From NCBI RefSeq assembly GCF_024346995.1, contig NZ_AP024887.1, positions 744,001-808,000 of the forward strand: a stretch of 64,000 nucleotides of DNA, read 5' to 3'. The stretch comes from Vibrio palustris (GTDB lineage: Bacteria; Pseudomonadota; Gammaproteobacteria; Enterobacterales; Vibrionaceae). This document shows positions 56,820-64,000 of this stretch, piece by piece (the stretch's first letter is position 1; every line of letters begins with the position of its first letter). A program made the position numbers and the translations under genes. A model generated the notes under the pieces. It was given only the letters and a program-made list of their open reading frames with translations, was not told the origin of the DNA and ran no database searches.

Positions 56820-57596
56820 ATGATTGTTTGGAGTGTCGCAAACCAGAAAGGTGGGGTGGGTAAAACAACCACAACTATCACTTTAGCTGGATTATTGAGT
56901 AAGCAAGGCAAACGCGTTTTGCTGGTTGACACCGATCCCCACGCTTCCTTAACCACGTATTTAGGATATGATGCTGATGGTGTTGCATCGAGTTTGTTTG
57001 ATCTCTTTCAATTGAAAGAAATTACAGCACAGTCGATTCATCCTTTGATATTAGAGACCGATGTCGAAGGGATTGATATTATTCCCGCTCATATGTCACT
57101 TGCCACGTTAGATCGTGTGATGGGGAACCGCAGTGGTATGGGGCTCATTCTTAAGCGAGCCCTCGCGACATTGCGAGATCATTATGACCATGTGTTGATT
57201 GATTGCCCTCCGATTCTTGGAGTGATGATGGTCAATGCACTCGCCGCAAGTGATCGTATATTAATCCCAGTACAGACCGAGTTTTTAGCAATGAAAGGCT
57301 TAGAGCGTATGATTCGCACGCTTGCCATCATGCAAAAATCAAGAAACCGAGAGTTTAAAGTGACGATTGTTCCTACAATGTATGACAAGCGTACAAAAGC
57401 TTCGTTGCAGACACTGACCCAATTAAAACGCGATTATCCTGATAAAGTTTGGACCTCTGCAGTACCTATTGATACCAAATTTCGAGATGCCAGCTTAAAG
57501 CGTTTACCTGCTTCTCATTTTGCAGAAAGCAGTCGTGGGGTCTTTGCTTATAAGCAGTTGCTCGTTCATTTAGAGAGGCTGGCCATTGATGAGTAG
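56820..57596 (+). CDS. parC: ParA-like ATPase ParC (polar chemotaxis array positioning)
   Basis: The 258-residue product is a ParA/MinD-type ATPase with the Walker A QKGGVGKTTTTITLA (residues 8-22), LLVDTDPHASLTTYLG and VLIDCPPILGVMM. In Vibrio the ParA-like gene in this chemotaxis position, ParC, recruits and inherits chemosensory arrays at the old pole together with ParP. Position between cheB and the parP-type gene supports that name. It overlaps parP by eight bases. Confidence 0.9.
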   Translation: MIVWSVANQKGGVGKTTTTITLAGLLSKQGKRVLLVDTDPHASLTTYLGYDADGVASSLFDLFQLKEITAQSIHPLILETDVEGIDIIPAHMSLATLDRVMGNRSGMGLILKRALATLRDHYDHVLIDCPPILGVMMVNALAASDRILIPVQTEFLAMKGLERMIRTLAIMQKSRNREFKVTIVPTMYDKRTKASLQTLTQLKRDYPDKVWTSAVPIDTKFRDASLKRLPASHFAESSRGVFAYKQLLVHLERLAIDE

Positions 57597-58731
57597 TGAA
57601 CCGACACTATCAAGTGAGCAAGCTCTTGATGAGTACTTTACTTCGTTACTTGCAGAAGATGTTGATGACGGTGGTCAGACAAAATCTGATGGTTTATATA
57701 TAGAGCCGCAATTACAGCTGCAGCGAATCGAAGAGCCGGAGCTGCCTGTATCACGCTTTTTAGATGATGATATCGAAGAACTTCCTGGCGCGAATTTAGA
57801 AGAAGTTCAGCGTTTATTGAGCCAGCTTGAAGGCTCGAATCCAGTTGGCGATTTAAATCTAGATGAAGTACTAGAACAAAACACCATCAACATTGCGCTT
57901 GAGCCAATGGGGCTGAACGAGGTAACAGAAGACCGTGATGATTTAGACGTTGCCTCTGTTAATCCTGCATTTGTTGATGATGAAATCCAAGAATGGGATA
58001 CGGCGACATTAACGGAAGACCAGGAAGGTGAGCCTCATCATCATGAGGAATCAGTTCCGGTAGAAGAGGTTATACCTGAGACGGTTGTTGACGACCCCGA
58101 AATTGAGCCGATTACACAAGAAGATGAGAGTTCGTTAACAGCTTCAGATACGCCTAATGAAAGCAATATTGAACTAGAGAAAAATACTGCTATTGTTGAT
58201 GATAATGCTGAAGACAAAGCCGATTTATCGGCGTCGCCAAAACATGGGTTAGATAGCGAATCTTGGACAAATCCAATCCGCCAAGAAGCGTTTCAAGTTT
58301 TGTACTTTGATGTAAATGACGTGACTTTTGCAGTGCCTCTGGATGAACTCGGAGGAATTAATCAACTTGGAGAGCCAAGTCACTTGATTGGCCGGCCGCG
58401 TTGGTATTTAGGTTTACAGACACAGCGTGAACAACAACTTGATGTGGTTGACACGGCTAAGTGGGTCATGGCTGAGAAGCTCAAAGATGACTCTCACCAA
58501 GAGGCATATCAGTATATTGTTATGTTAGGTGAAAGTATGTGGGGCCTAGCTTGTACTAAACTTATGGGTACAGAATGGCTGAGCTCTGAAAAAATACGCT
58601 GGCGTGAGCAGGTAGGGAAGCGCCCTTGGCTGGCTGGTATGGTTAAAGAAAAAATGTGTGCGTTGATCCATGTTGATGCATTAATCGCTATGCTCAATGC
58701 TGGCCTTGATGTAAAAGCGCTCGATAAATAA
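57589..58731 (+). CDS. parP: CheW-domain protein ParP
   Basis: ParP links ParC to CheA and receptors and keeps arrays at the pole. The 380-residue product has a very acidic, variable N-terminal region (about residues 1-230) and a C-terminal CheW-like domain (FQVLYFDVNDVTFAVPLDELG, then PRWYLGLQTQ). The start was set at the ATG 57589, eight bases inside parC; a TTG codon one position upstream is unlikely. The N-terminal EQALDEYFTSLLAE resembles other short amphipathic docking helices. Confidence 0.9.
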   Translation: MSSEPTLSSEQALDEYFTSLLAEDVDDGGQTKSDGLYIEPQLQLQRIEEPELPVSRFLDDDIEELPGANLEEVQRLLSQLEGSNPVGDLNLDEVLEQNTINIALEPMGLNEVTEDRDDLDVASVNPAFVDDEIQEWDTATLTEDQEGEPHHHEESVPVEEVIPETVVDDPEIEPITQEDESSLTASDTPNESNIELEKNTAIVDDNAEDKADLSASPKHGLDSESWTNPIRQEAFQVLYFDVNDVTFAVPLDELGGINQLGEPSHLIGRPRWYLGLQTQREQQLDVVDTAKWVMAEKLKDDSHQEAYQYIVMLGESMWGLACTKLMGTEWLSSEKIRWREQVGKRPWLAGMVKEKMCALIHVDALIAMLNAGLDVKALDK

Positions 58732-58768
58732 GCTGTTTTTGTCGGAGACGGCATAGAGAGGAAAAGGT

Positions 58769-59263
58769 ATGTCTCAAAACAAAGTGTTAGAAGTAAAAAA
58801 AGAAAAATCAAATGACGAAATACTTCAGTGGGTAACATTTCAGCTCGAAGAAGAGACTTACGGCATTAATGTTATGCAAGTTCGCGAAGTGCTACGTTAT
58901 ACAGAAATCGCCCCAGTTCCTGGAGCGCCTGATTACGTTATCGGTATTATTAATCTACGTGGTAACGTGGTAACGGTCATCGATACACGTGCGCGCTTTG
59001 GTCTAGCAACAGGTGAAGTAACCGATAATACCCGAATTATTGTGATTGAATCTGAACAGCAAGTGATTGGTATTTTAGTGGATAGCGTTGCTGAAGTGGT
59101 TTATCTACGTTCTTCTGAAATCGATACCACGCCAAGTGTTGGTACCGATGAAAGTGCGAAATTCATCCAAGGTGTAAGCAACCGTGACGGTAAACTGCTG
59201 ATTCTTGTTGATTTGAATAAGCTACTGACAGATGAAGAATGGGATGAGATGAACCACCTATAA
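58769..59263 (+). CDS. cheW: Chemotaxis coupling protein CheW
   Basis: CheW couples receptors to CheA. The 164-residue product has a short Lys-rich N-terminus and a full CheW domain (VTFQLEEETYGINVMQVREVL, in two stretches; VIGIINLRGNVVTVIDTRARFG; ILVDLNKLLTDEEW). It follows parP by 37 bases. Its last base is shared with the first base of the next gene, so expression is probably coupled. Confidence 0.96.
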   Translation: MSQNKVLEVKKEKSNDEILQWVTFQLEEETYGINVMQVREVLRYTEIAPVPGAPDYVIGIINLRGNVVTVIDTRARFGLATGEVTDNTRIIVIESEQQVIGILVDSVAEVVYLRSSEIDTTPSVGTDESAKFIQGVSNRDGKLLILVDLNKLLTDEEWDEMNHL

Positions 59264-59769
59264 TGATGAGTTGGTCTTGGTTTACACCTCCTGTGATTGC
59301 AGGAGGTTTTGTTGTTTTTAGTCTTTTATTTATCGGTGGGTTGCTACAAATCCGTCGCGTGTTTCATCGTCAGCAAGAAAGTGCTCGCCAGCAGTTACGC
59401 TCGTTGGATAAAGAACTCAACAAAACGAGTAAACAATTACTTGAAGTTCGCTCAGTGGTTGTCGGCTTGGGGCAACGGGTTTCTGAGCAAAAAGATATTA
59501 TTGCACATTTGAATGAACGGCTTATCGAGCTCGAGCATGATGATAATGATGGGCGTATGTATAGCCGAGCCAGCAAAATGGTGAAGTTAGGCGCGGATCT
59601 CGATGAATTAATTTCAGAATGTGAATTACCGAAAGCCGAAGCAGAGCTTATGATGTCTTTACAAAATAAGTTAGCAGGTAAAGAAACGATTCCTCCATTG
59701 ACTAGCGATCCGGATGAAGAAGTTGAACGGAGGACTGTCTCACGGCGGCCTCCCCGCAAGTATCGTTAA
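59263..59769 (+). CDS. DUF2802 domain membrane protein
   Basis: The 168-residue product has one N-terminal membrane helix (about residues 9-30), a coiled-coil (residues 35-95, many Gln, Glu and Leu), and a short C-terminal region (KMVKLGADLDELISECELPKAEAELM) that marks the DUF2802 family. It is always next to cheW in vibrios to my knowledge. Function is unknown; a tethering or array-related role is only a guess. A strong terminator follows. Confidence 0.82.
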   Translation: MMSWSWFTPPVIAGGFVVFSLLFIGGLLQIRRVFHRQQESARQQLRSLDKELNKTSKQLLEVRSVVVGLGQRVSEQKDIIAHLNERLIELEHDDNDGRMYSRASKMVKLGADLDELISECELPKAEAELMMSLQNKLAGKETIPPLTSDPDEEVERRTVSRRPPRKYR

Positions 59770-59801
59770 AACCATGCCGATTTAATCGGCATGGTTTTTT
59801 T
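59769..59801 (+). terminator. Terminator closing the flagellar-chemotaxis block
   Basis: ACCATGCCGAT pairs perfectly with ATCGGCATGGT around TTA, with A and T extensions and a T run. It lies right after the DUF2802 stop. Confidence 0.93.
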
Positions 59802-59948
59802 ATCACCAAACAAAAGCTCATAAAAATAATCCAACGCCTCGTCTATTCATTGTATCAATAAAGTGAGTTATTGAGCGCTTCCATCTCCCTTGCAAAGCTA
59901 TATAGACATCAATTGTTTATGTTAGTATGTAGGAAATTTCTATTTAAT

Positions 59949-60578
59949 ATGATCATGTTAACTGTTCAAAATCTTACTGTTTATCGTTCTGATAAGCGCT
60001 TATTCGAGACACTGTCATTCGAGCTTAAATCAGGCGATATTTTGCAAATTACTGGGCGTAACGGTGCTGGCAAGACGACTTTGTTGCGTACGGTTGCGGG
60101 TTTGAATACCGCTGAGAGCGGCCACGTATTATGGCAGGGCGAGCCTCTTAGCCAGTGTCGTGATATTTATTATCGAGATATGATTTTTTTAGGTCATGTT
60201 ATTGGTTTAAAGCGGGAACTCAGTGCGATTGAAAACCTAATATTTTATCAAACCATGCAAGGCAACGCGCAAGATGTCGAATCTTTGTATGCAGCTTTAG
60301 CGAAAGTCGGCTTGGCTGGGCGCGAAGATTTGCCCATTGGACAGCTTTCTGCAGGCCAGCAGCGGCGCGTCTCATTAGCGCGCTTATGGCTAAGCCAGCA
60401 AGCATTATGGATTCTTGATGAGCCGTTTACATCCATTGATAAACAAGGCATTCGGGTGCTGGAAGCTCTATTTGAACAGCATGCGCAGCAGGGAGGCATG
60501 ATTTTGTTAACTAGCCACCAAGACACGACATTAGCCCACTCTCAGCTGAAGCGTATAGAGTTAGGTGAATCAGTATGA
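59949..60578 (+). CDS. ccmA: Heme exporter ATPase CcmA
   Basis: CcmA is the ATPase of the CcmABCD complex that frees holo-CcmE during cytochrome c maturation. The product has Walker A GRNGAGKTTLLRTVAG, signature LSAGQQRRVSLARL and Walker B WILDEPFTSID. The ATG at 59949 or 59955 fits the family N-terminus (MLTVQNLTVYRSDKRLFE); the frame is open back to a TTG at 59871, but that extension looks unrelated. The 3' end overlaps ccmB by four bases. Confidence 0.93.
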   Translation: MIMLTVQNLTVYRSDKRLFETLSFELKSGDILQITGRNGAGKTTLLRTVAGLNTAESGHVLWQGEPLSQCRDIYYRDMIFLGHVIGLKRELSAIENLIFYQTMQGNAQDVESLYAALAKVGLAGREDLPIGQLSAGQQRRVSLARLWLSQQALWILDEPFTSIDKQGIRVLEALFEQHAQQGGMILLTSHQDTTLAHSQLKRIELGESV

Positions 60579-61243
60579 TAGCGATGTGTTGTGCAGTGAT
60601 CCGTCGTGAACTAGTGGTCGCCTTTCGCCGCAAAACCGATATATTTAACCCGCTGTGGTTTTTTATCCTTGTGATTACGTTGTTTCCATTAAGTGTCGGC
60701 CCAGATCATCATTTACTGTCTCGTATCGCCCCCGGCATTATTTGGGTCGCGGCCTTATTATCGGCTTTGTTGTCGTTAGAGCGAATGTACAAAGATGATT
60801 TACAAGACGGTGCGTTAGAGCAGCTCATGATGATGCCATTACCACTGCCAGTCAGTGTTTTTGCTAAAATTGTCGCGCATTGGCTTCTTACTGGCGTGCC
60901 ATTACTGATTATTAGTCCAGTCTTAGCGATTTTACTGTCATTGGATCTTGATACTTGGTTAGCAATGGTGTGCACTTTACTCCTAGGCACTCCAGTGCTG
61001 AGTTTTATCGGCGCGATTGGTGTGGCATTAACGGTTGGGCTAAACAAAGGGGGAGTATTATTAAGTTTGCTGGTACTTCCGCTATATATCCCGGTATTAA
61101 TTTTTGCCACTTCAGCGATGGATGTTGCGGCAATGGGCGGAGAGTATGCCGGACAATTAGCCATCTTAGCGGCGATGGCGGTGTTAACCATAGTGTTGGC
61201 ACCATTAGCAATCAGTGCCGCGTTGCGTGTCAGCGTACGTTAG
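60575..61243 (+). CDS. ccmB: Heme exporter membrane protein CcmB
   Basis: CcmB is the membrane partner of CcmA. The 222-residue product has six membrane helices and the family stretch RRELVVAFRRKTDIFNPLWFF at the N-terminus (split by a turn), then LERMYKDDLQDGALEQL. It overlaps ccmA by ATGA and is followed by ccmC after 78 bases. Confidence 0.94.
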   Translation: MIAMCCAVIRRELVVAFRRKTDIFNPLWFFILVITLFPLSVGPDHHLLSRIAPGIIWVAALLSALLSLERMYKDDLQDGALEQLMMMPLPLPVSVFAKIVAHWLLTGVPLLIISPVLAILLSLDLDTWLAMVCTLLLGTPVLSFIGAIGVALTVGLNKGGVLLSLLVLPLYIPVLIFATSAMDVAAMGGEYAGQLAILAAMAVLTIVLAPLAISAALRVSVR

Positions 61244-61321
61244 CAAGTTACAACAGAGTACTCTACTATAACTATATAAAGATTAAGACCTTTTCAAAAC
61301 TGGAAAAAGTGAGAACGAGCA

Positions 61322-62065
61322 ATGTGGAAATGGCTTCATCCCTATGCTAAACCAGAGCGTGCCTACAACTTATCTGGAAAATTTATCCCTTGGCTGATGC
61401 TGGCGACGATGTTAACCCTGATTATTGGTTTGGTTTGGGGGTTGGCTTTTGCTCCGGCCGATTATCAGCAAGGCAATAGCTTTAGAATTATTTACATTCA
61501 CGTTCCTACGGCAATTTGGTCGATGGGTATTTATGTGGCAATGGCTGTCTGTGCTTTGGTAAGCATTGTTTGGCAACAGCGGTTAGCCAGTGTCATGATG
61601 CGTGCAATGGCACCCATTGGAGCGGTATACACCTTTATTGCTCTAGTAACTGGCTCTATTTGGGGGAAACCTATGTGGGGAACTTGGTGGGTGTGGGATG
61701 CGAGGTTAACCTCAGAGCTGATTCTCTTGTTTCTCTATCTTGGGGTTATTGCTTTGTACCAATCGTTTGATGATCGCAAATCTGGGGTGGATGCAGCCGG
61801 TATTCTTGCCTTGGTTGGCGTGGTGAATATCCCAATTATTCATTACTCTGTTAATTGGTGGAATACGTTACATCAAGGGCAAACGATTAGCCAGTTTGCC
61901 AAGCCGTCTATCGCTTTGGATATGCTATGGCCATTACTGATTAATATTATTGCGTTTGCCTTGTTGTTTTCGGTATTAGCTTTAGTGCGTTTTCGTAACG
62001 AGTTACTCTTTATGGAGCGGCACCGAAAATGGGTTAAATCTATCGCCTCGTCAACAGGAGCTTAA
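61322..62065 (+). CDS. ccmC: Heme-handling protein CcmC
   Basis: CcmC presents heme to CcmE. The 247-residue product has six membrane helices, two heme-ligand His in the periplasmic loops (IYIHVPTAIWSMG; INYSVNWWNTLHQGQT-like stretch) and the Trp-rich WGTWWVWDARLTSELILL. It follows ccmB and is followed two bases later by ccmD. Confidence 0.95.
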   Translation: MWKWLHPYAKPERAYNLSGKFIPWLMLATMLTLIIGLVWGLAFAPADYQQGNSFRIIYIHVPTAIWSMGIYVAMAVCALVSIVWQQRLASVMMRAMAPIGAVYTFIALVTGSIWGKPMWGTWWVWDARLTSELILLFLYLGVIALYQSFDDRKSGVDAAGILALVGVVNIPIIHYSVNWWNTLHQGQTISQFAKPSIALDMLWPLLINIIAFALLFSVLALVRFRNELLFMERHRKWVKSIASSTGA

Positions 62066-62067
62066 GC

Positions 62068-62274
62068 ATGTTTTTTCATTCTTTACATGATTTCTTAGCG
62101 ATGGGTGGTTATGCCGCCTATGTATGGAGTGCCTTTGGCATTACCTTTTTCTCGTTATTTGTATTGTCTTTACTCAGTGTCAAACGTCATAAACGTATCT
62201 TGGATGAAGTGCGTCAACAGCAAGCGCGTGAAACTCGAATAGAACGTGCCAAAACCATGGAGAATACTCTTTGA
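62068..62274 (+). CDS. ccmD: Heme exporter small protein CcmD
   Basis: CcmD is a small single-helix protein that helps release holo-CcmE. The 68-residue product has the [15 protein letters not shown] start, one membrane helix and a basic C-terminal tail ([17 protein letters not shown]). Its stop overlaps the TTG of ccmE. Confidence 0.92.
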   Translation: MFFHSLHDFLAMGGYAAYVWSAFGITFFSLFVLSLLSVKRHKRILDEVRQQQARETRIERAKTMENTL

Positions 62275-62753
62275 CCCCTCGTCGTAAAAAGCGCTTAGCG
62301 GTAGTCGGTATCATCGTCGCTGCTGTGGCAATTGCCATCAGTTTGATGATTTACGCGCTTAATCAAAATATGAATTTGTTTTACACCCCAAGCCAGATTA
62401 TTTATGGCCGTGATGGACATGTCCCTAAAGTGGGAGAGCGCCTGCGTGTCGGCGGCGTTGTGGTCGCGGGCAGTGTCAAACGTGATCCCGATGATCTCGA
62501 TGTACGATTTAAGCTCAAAGATATTGGGCCTGATATTACCGTGCAGTACAGTGGCATATTGCCGGACTTATTTCGAGAAGGACAGGGCATTGTCGCGCAA
62601 GGCGTACTGATTGATAAGCATACCGTGAAAGCATCGGAAGTACTTGCTAAGCATGATGAAAAATATATGCCACCAGATGTAAAAGATGCCATGAAAGACA
62701 ATACTGAATTTAATAAAGCGCAAGCCTCGAAGCGCAAGGAATCTCAACCATGA
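62271..62753 (+). CDS. ccmE: Heme chaperone CcmE
   Basis: CcmE carries heme covalently to CcmF. The 160-residue product has an N-terminal membrane helix, an OB-fold ([16 protein letters not shown]) and the heme-binding His in [15 protein letters not shown]. The start is TTG at 62271, inside ccmD. The stop overlaps the ATG of ccmF. Confidence 0.95.
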   Translation: MTPRRKKRLAVVGIIVAAVAIAISLMIYALNQNMNLFYTPSQIIYGRDGHVPKVGERLRVGGVVVAGSVKRDPDDLDVRFKLKDIGPDITVQYSGILPDLFREGQGIVAQGVLIDKHTVKASEVLAKHDEKYMPPDVKDAMKDNTEFNKAQASKRKESQP

Positions 62754-64000
62754 TCCCAGAGTTAGGTCACTTTGCCTTAATCTTAGCCGCGGTGATGGCT
62801 GTGTTATTGAGCACGTTGCCGCTGCTAGGAACCCGCAATCAATCCCATACCTTAATCAGTACGGCTCGGCCATTATCATTTGGTATGGCCGCCTTCATTT
62901 CGTTTGCCTTCTTTGCACTCGCTTGGGCATTTTATCATAACGATTTTACCCTCGAATATGTCGCGCACAACTCCAATAGCCAGTTACCGTGGTATTACCG
63001 CTTAACGGCGGTATGGGGCGCTCATGAAGGCTCGTTACTACTTTGGATATGGATTCAAAGTTTATGGACCGTTGCGGTAGCCATCGGCAGTCGTAATCTT
63101 CCGGAAGAAGCGGTTGCTCGAGTTCTGGCAGTGATGGGCATGATCAGTGTCGGATTTTTGGCGTTCATTATCTTCACTTCGGATCCATTTACCCGTACGT
63201 TGCCGTATTTTCCCGTTGATGGCCAAGATCTTAATCCTTTACTGCAAGATCCTGGCTTAATTATTCATCCGCCAATGCTCTACACCGGTTACGTTGGATT
63301 TTCAGTGGCCTTTGCCTTTGCTATCGCGGCGCTAATGACGGGTAAGCTTGATACGGTTTGGGCGAGGTGGTCACGCCCGTGGACAACGGCAGCATGGATG
63401 TTTTTAACCGTAGGTATTGTATTAGGCTCTTGGTGGGCTTATTACGAATTAGGTTGGGGCGGCTGGTGGTTTTGGGACCCAGTAGAAAATGCCTCGTTGA
63501 TGCCATGGATTGCGGGCACGGCGTTGTTGCATTCCTTAGCGGTGAGTGAAAAACGAGGGACGTTTAAAGCATGGACTGTATTACTGGCGATCATCGCATT
63601 TTCATTGAGCTTGCTGGGGACTTTTTTAGTACGTTCAGGCATTTTGGTCTCAGTACATTCGTTTGCTTCTGACCCAACTCGAGGCACGTTTATCTTGAGC
63701 TTACTCGTGATTGTGATTGGTGGCTCGTTAACGCTGTTCGCGTTAAAAGGGCATAAAATTCGCTCTGCCGGTCAGTTCAATCTTATTTCGCGGGAAAGTG
63801 CACTATTAACTAATAATATTTTATTAATGGCAGGCTTAAGTACCGTGCTACTGGGCACGCTATTGCCTTTAGTTCATAAGCAGTTAGGTTTAGGGTCGGT
63901 CTCGATAGGCGCGCCGTTCTTTAACTCCATGTTTGCGTGGTTAGCCATTCCGTTTACGTTGCTATTGGGAGTAAGCCCATTACTGCGCTGGAAGCGTGGT
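62750..64000 (+). CDS. ccmF: Cytochrome c heme lyase CcmF (3' end outside window)
   Basis: CcmF attaches heme to apocytochrome c together with CcmH. The frame starts at ATG 62750, overlapping the ccmE stop, and stays open to the last base, giving 417 visible codons. It shows the WWD-type motif [33 protein letters not shown], and many membrane helices. The gene is cut off by the window end; roughly a third more is expected by family length. Confidence 0.94.
   Translation, partial: MIPELGHFALILAAVMAVLLSTLPLLGTRNQSHTLISTARPLSFGMAAFISFAFFALAWAFYHNDFTLEYVAHNSNSQLPWYYRLTAVWGAHEGSLLLWIWIQSLWTVAVAIGSRNLPEEAVARVLAVMGMISVGFLAFIIFTSDPFTRTLPYFPVDGQDLNPLLQDPGLIIHPPMLYTGYVGFSVAFAFAIAALMTGKLDTVWARWSRPWTTAAWMFLTVGIVLGSWWAYYELGWGGWWFWDPVENASLMPWIAGTALLHSLAVSEKRGTFKAWTVLLAIIAFSLSLLGTFLVRSGILVSVHSFASDPTRGTFILSLLVIVIGGSLTLFALKGHKIRSAGQFNLISRESALLTNNILLMAGLSTVLLGTLLPLVHKQLGLGSVSIGAPFFNSMFAWLAIPFTLLLGVSPLLRWKRG

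Noticed and set aside
60709..61191. 160-residue minus-strand frame over ccmB
   Set aside because: Antisense to ccmB and without recognisable domain.
1..64000. tRNA genes, rRNA genes, CRISPR arrays, insertion sequences, phage attachment sites
   Set aside because: No cloverleaf-like TPsiC/acceptor patterns, direct-repeat arrays, transposase motifs or terminal inverted repeats were seen on reading both strands.

Overview
The window is a stretch of a gammaproteobacterial chromosome, almost certainly from the family Vibrionaceae and most likely the genus Vibrio. This rests on gene content and order (recalled knowledge of the Vibrio cholerae chromosome I arrangement, not a database search): a polar-flagellum export cluster, a block of housekeeping genes (prmB-aroC, pdxB-asd, fur, fldA, seqA, pgm, gltA, sdh-suc, feo, argS), then flhA-flhF-flhG-fliA-cheYZAB-parC-parP-cheW, then ccm. 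No mobile element, CRISPR array, tRNA or rRNA was seen; the window looks like vertically inherited core genome.

Layout. 1-6756: 3' part of fliK, then fliLMNOPQR and flhB, tightly packed on the + strand (hook-length control, motor switch and the type III export gate). 6762-17407: smrB (-) divergent from prmB, then aroC, epmC, a yfcL-like gene, an FMN reductase, mnmC (-), fabB, pdxB-asd and fur (-). 17408-24: two structured intergenic gaps around fldA (-), then ybfF (-), seqA, pgm, a DUF1853 gene (-), a Nif3-like gene. 23728-35009: gltA (-) divergent from sdhCDAB-sucABCD, the TCA-cycle supercluster. 35210-46672: an SPFH/NfeD pair, a small membrane ORF, feoABC, a HIT protein (-), argS (-) divergent from a yecM-like gene, an M16 protease (-), sixA. 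46900-59769: second flagellar/chemotaxis block with a sigma-54-like promoter in front of flhA. 59949-64000: ccmABCDE and the 5' part of ccmF, which runs off the window.

Functional links. The two flagellar blocks together supply the export gate (FliPQR, FlhB, FlhA), switch (FliM, FliN), polar placement and number control (FlhF, FlhG), the late sigma factor (FliA) and the full chemosensory core (CheA, CheW, CheY, CheZ, CheB) with its polar-localisation partners ParC and ParP. The gltA/sdh/suc region shares one intergenic control region that carries an ArcA-like box and a 22-bp perfect palindrome centred on GATC. feoABC has a Fur-box-like site, and fur itself lies in the window.

The most interesting signal is in CheA: instead of a recognisable P2 domain, its linker carries three copies of a 15-residue motif spaced exactly 47 residues apart. 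The motif strongly resembles the FliM N-terminus and the CheZ C-terminus of the same window, both CheY-binding peptides by homology. The structured gaps at 17408-17903, 18432-18761, 32804-32970 and 45799-46204 are candidates for undescribed RNA or leader elements. All start choices and regulatory sites were made by eye.
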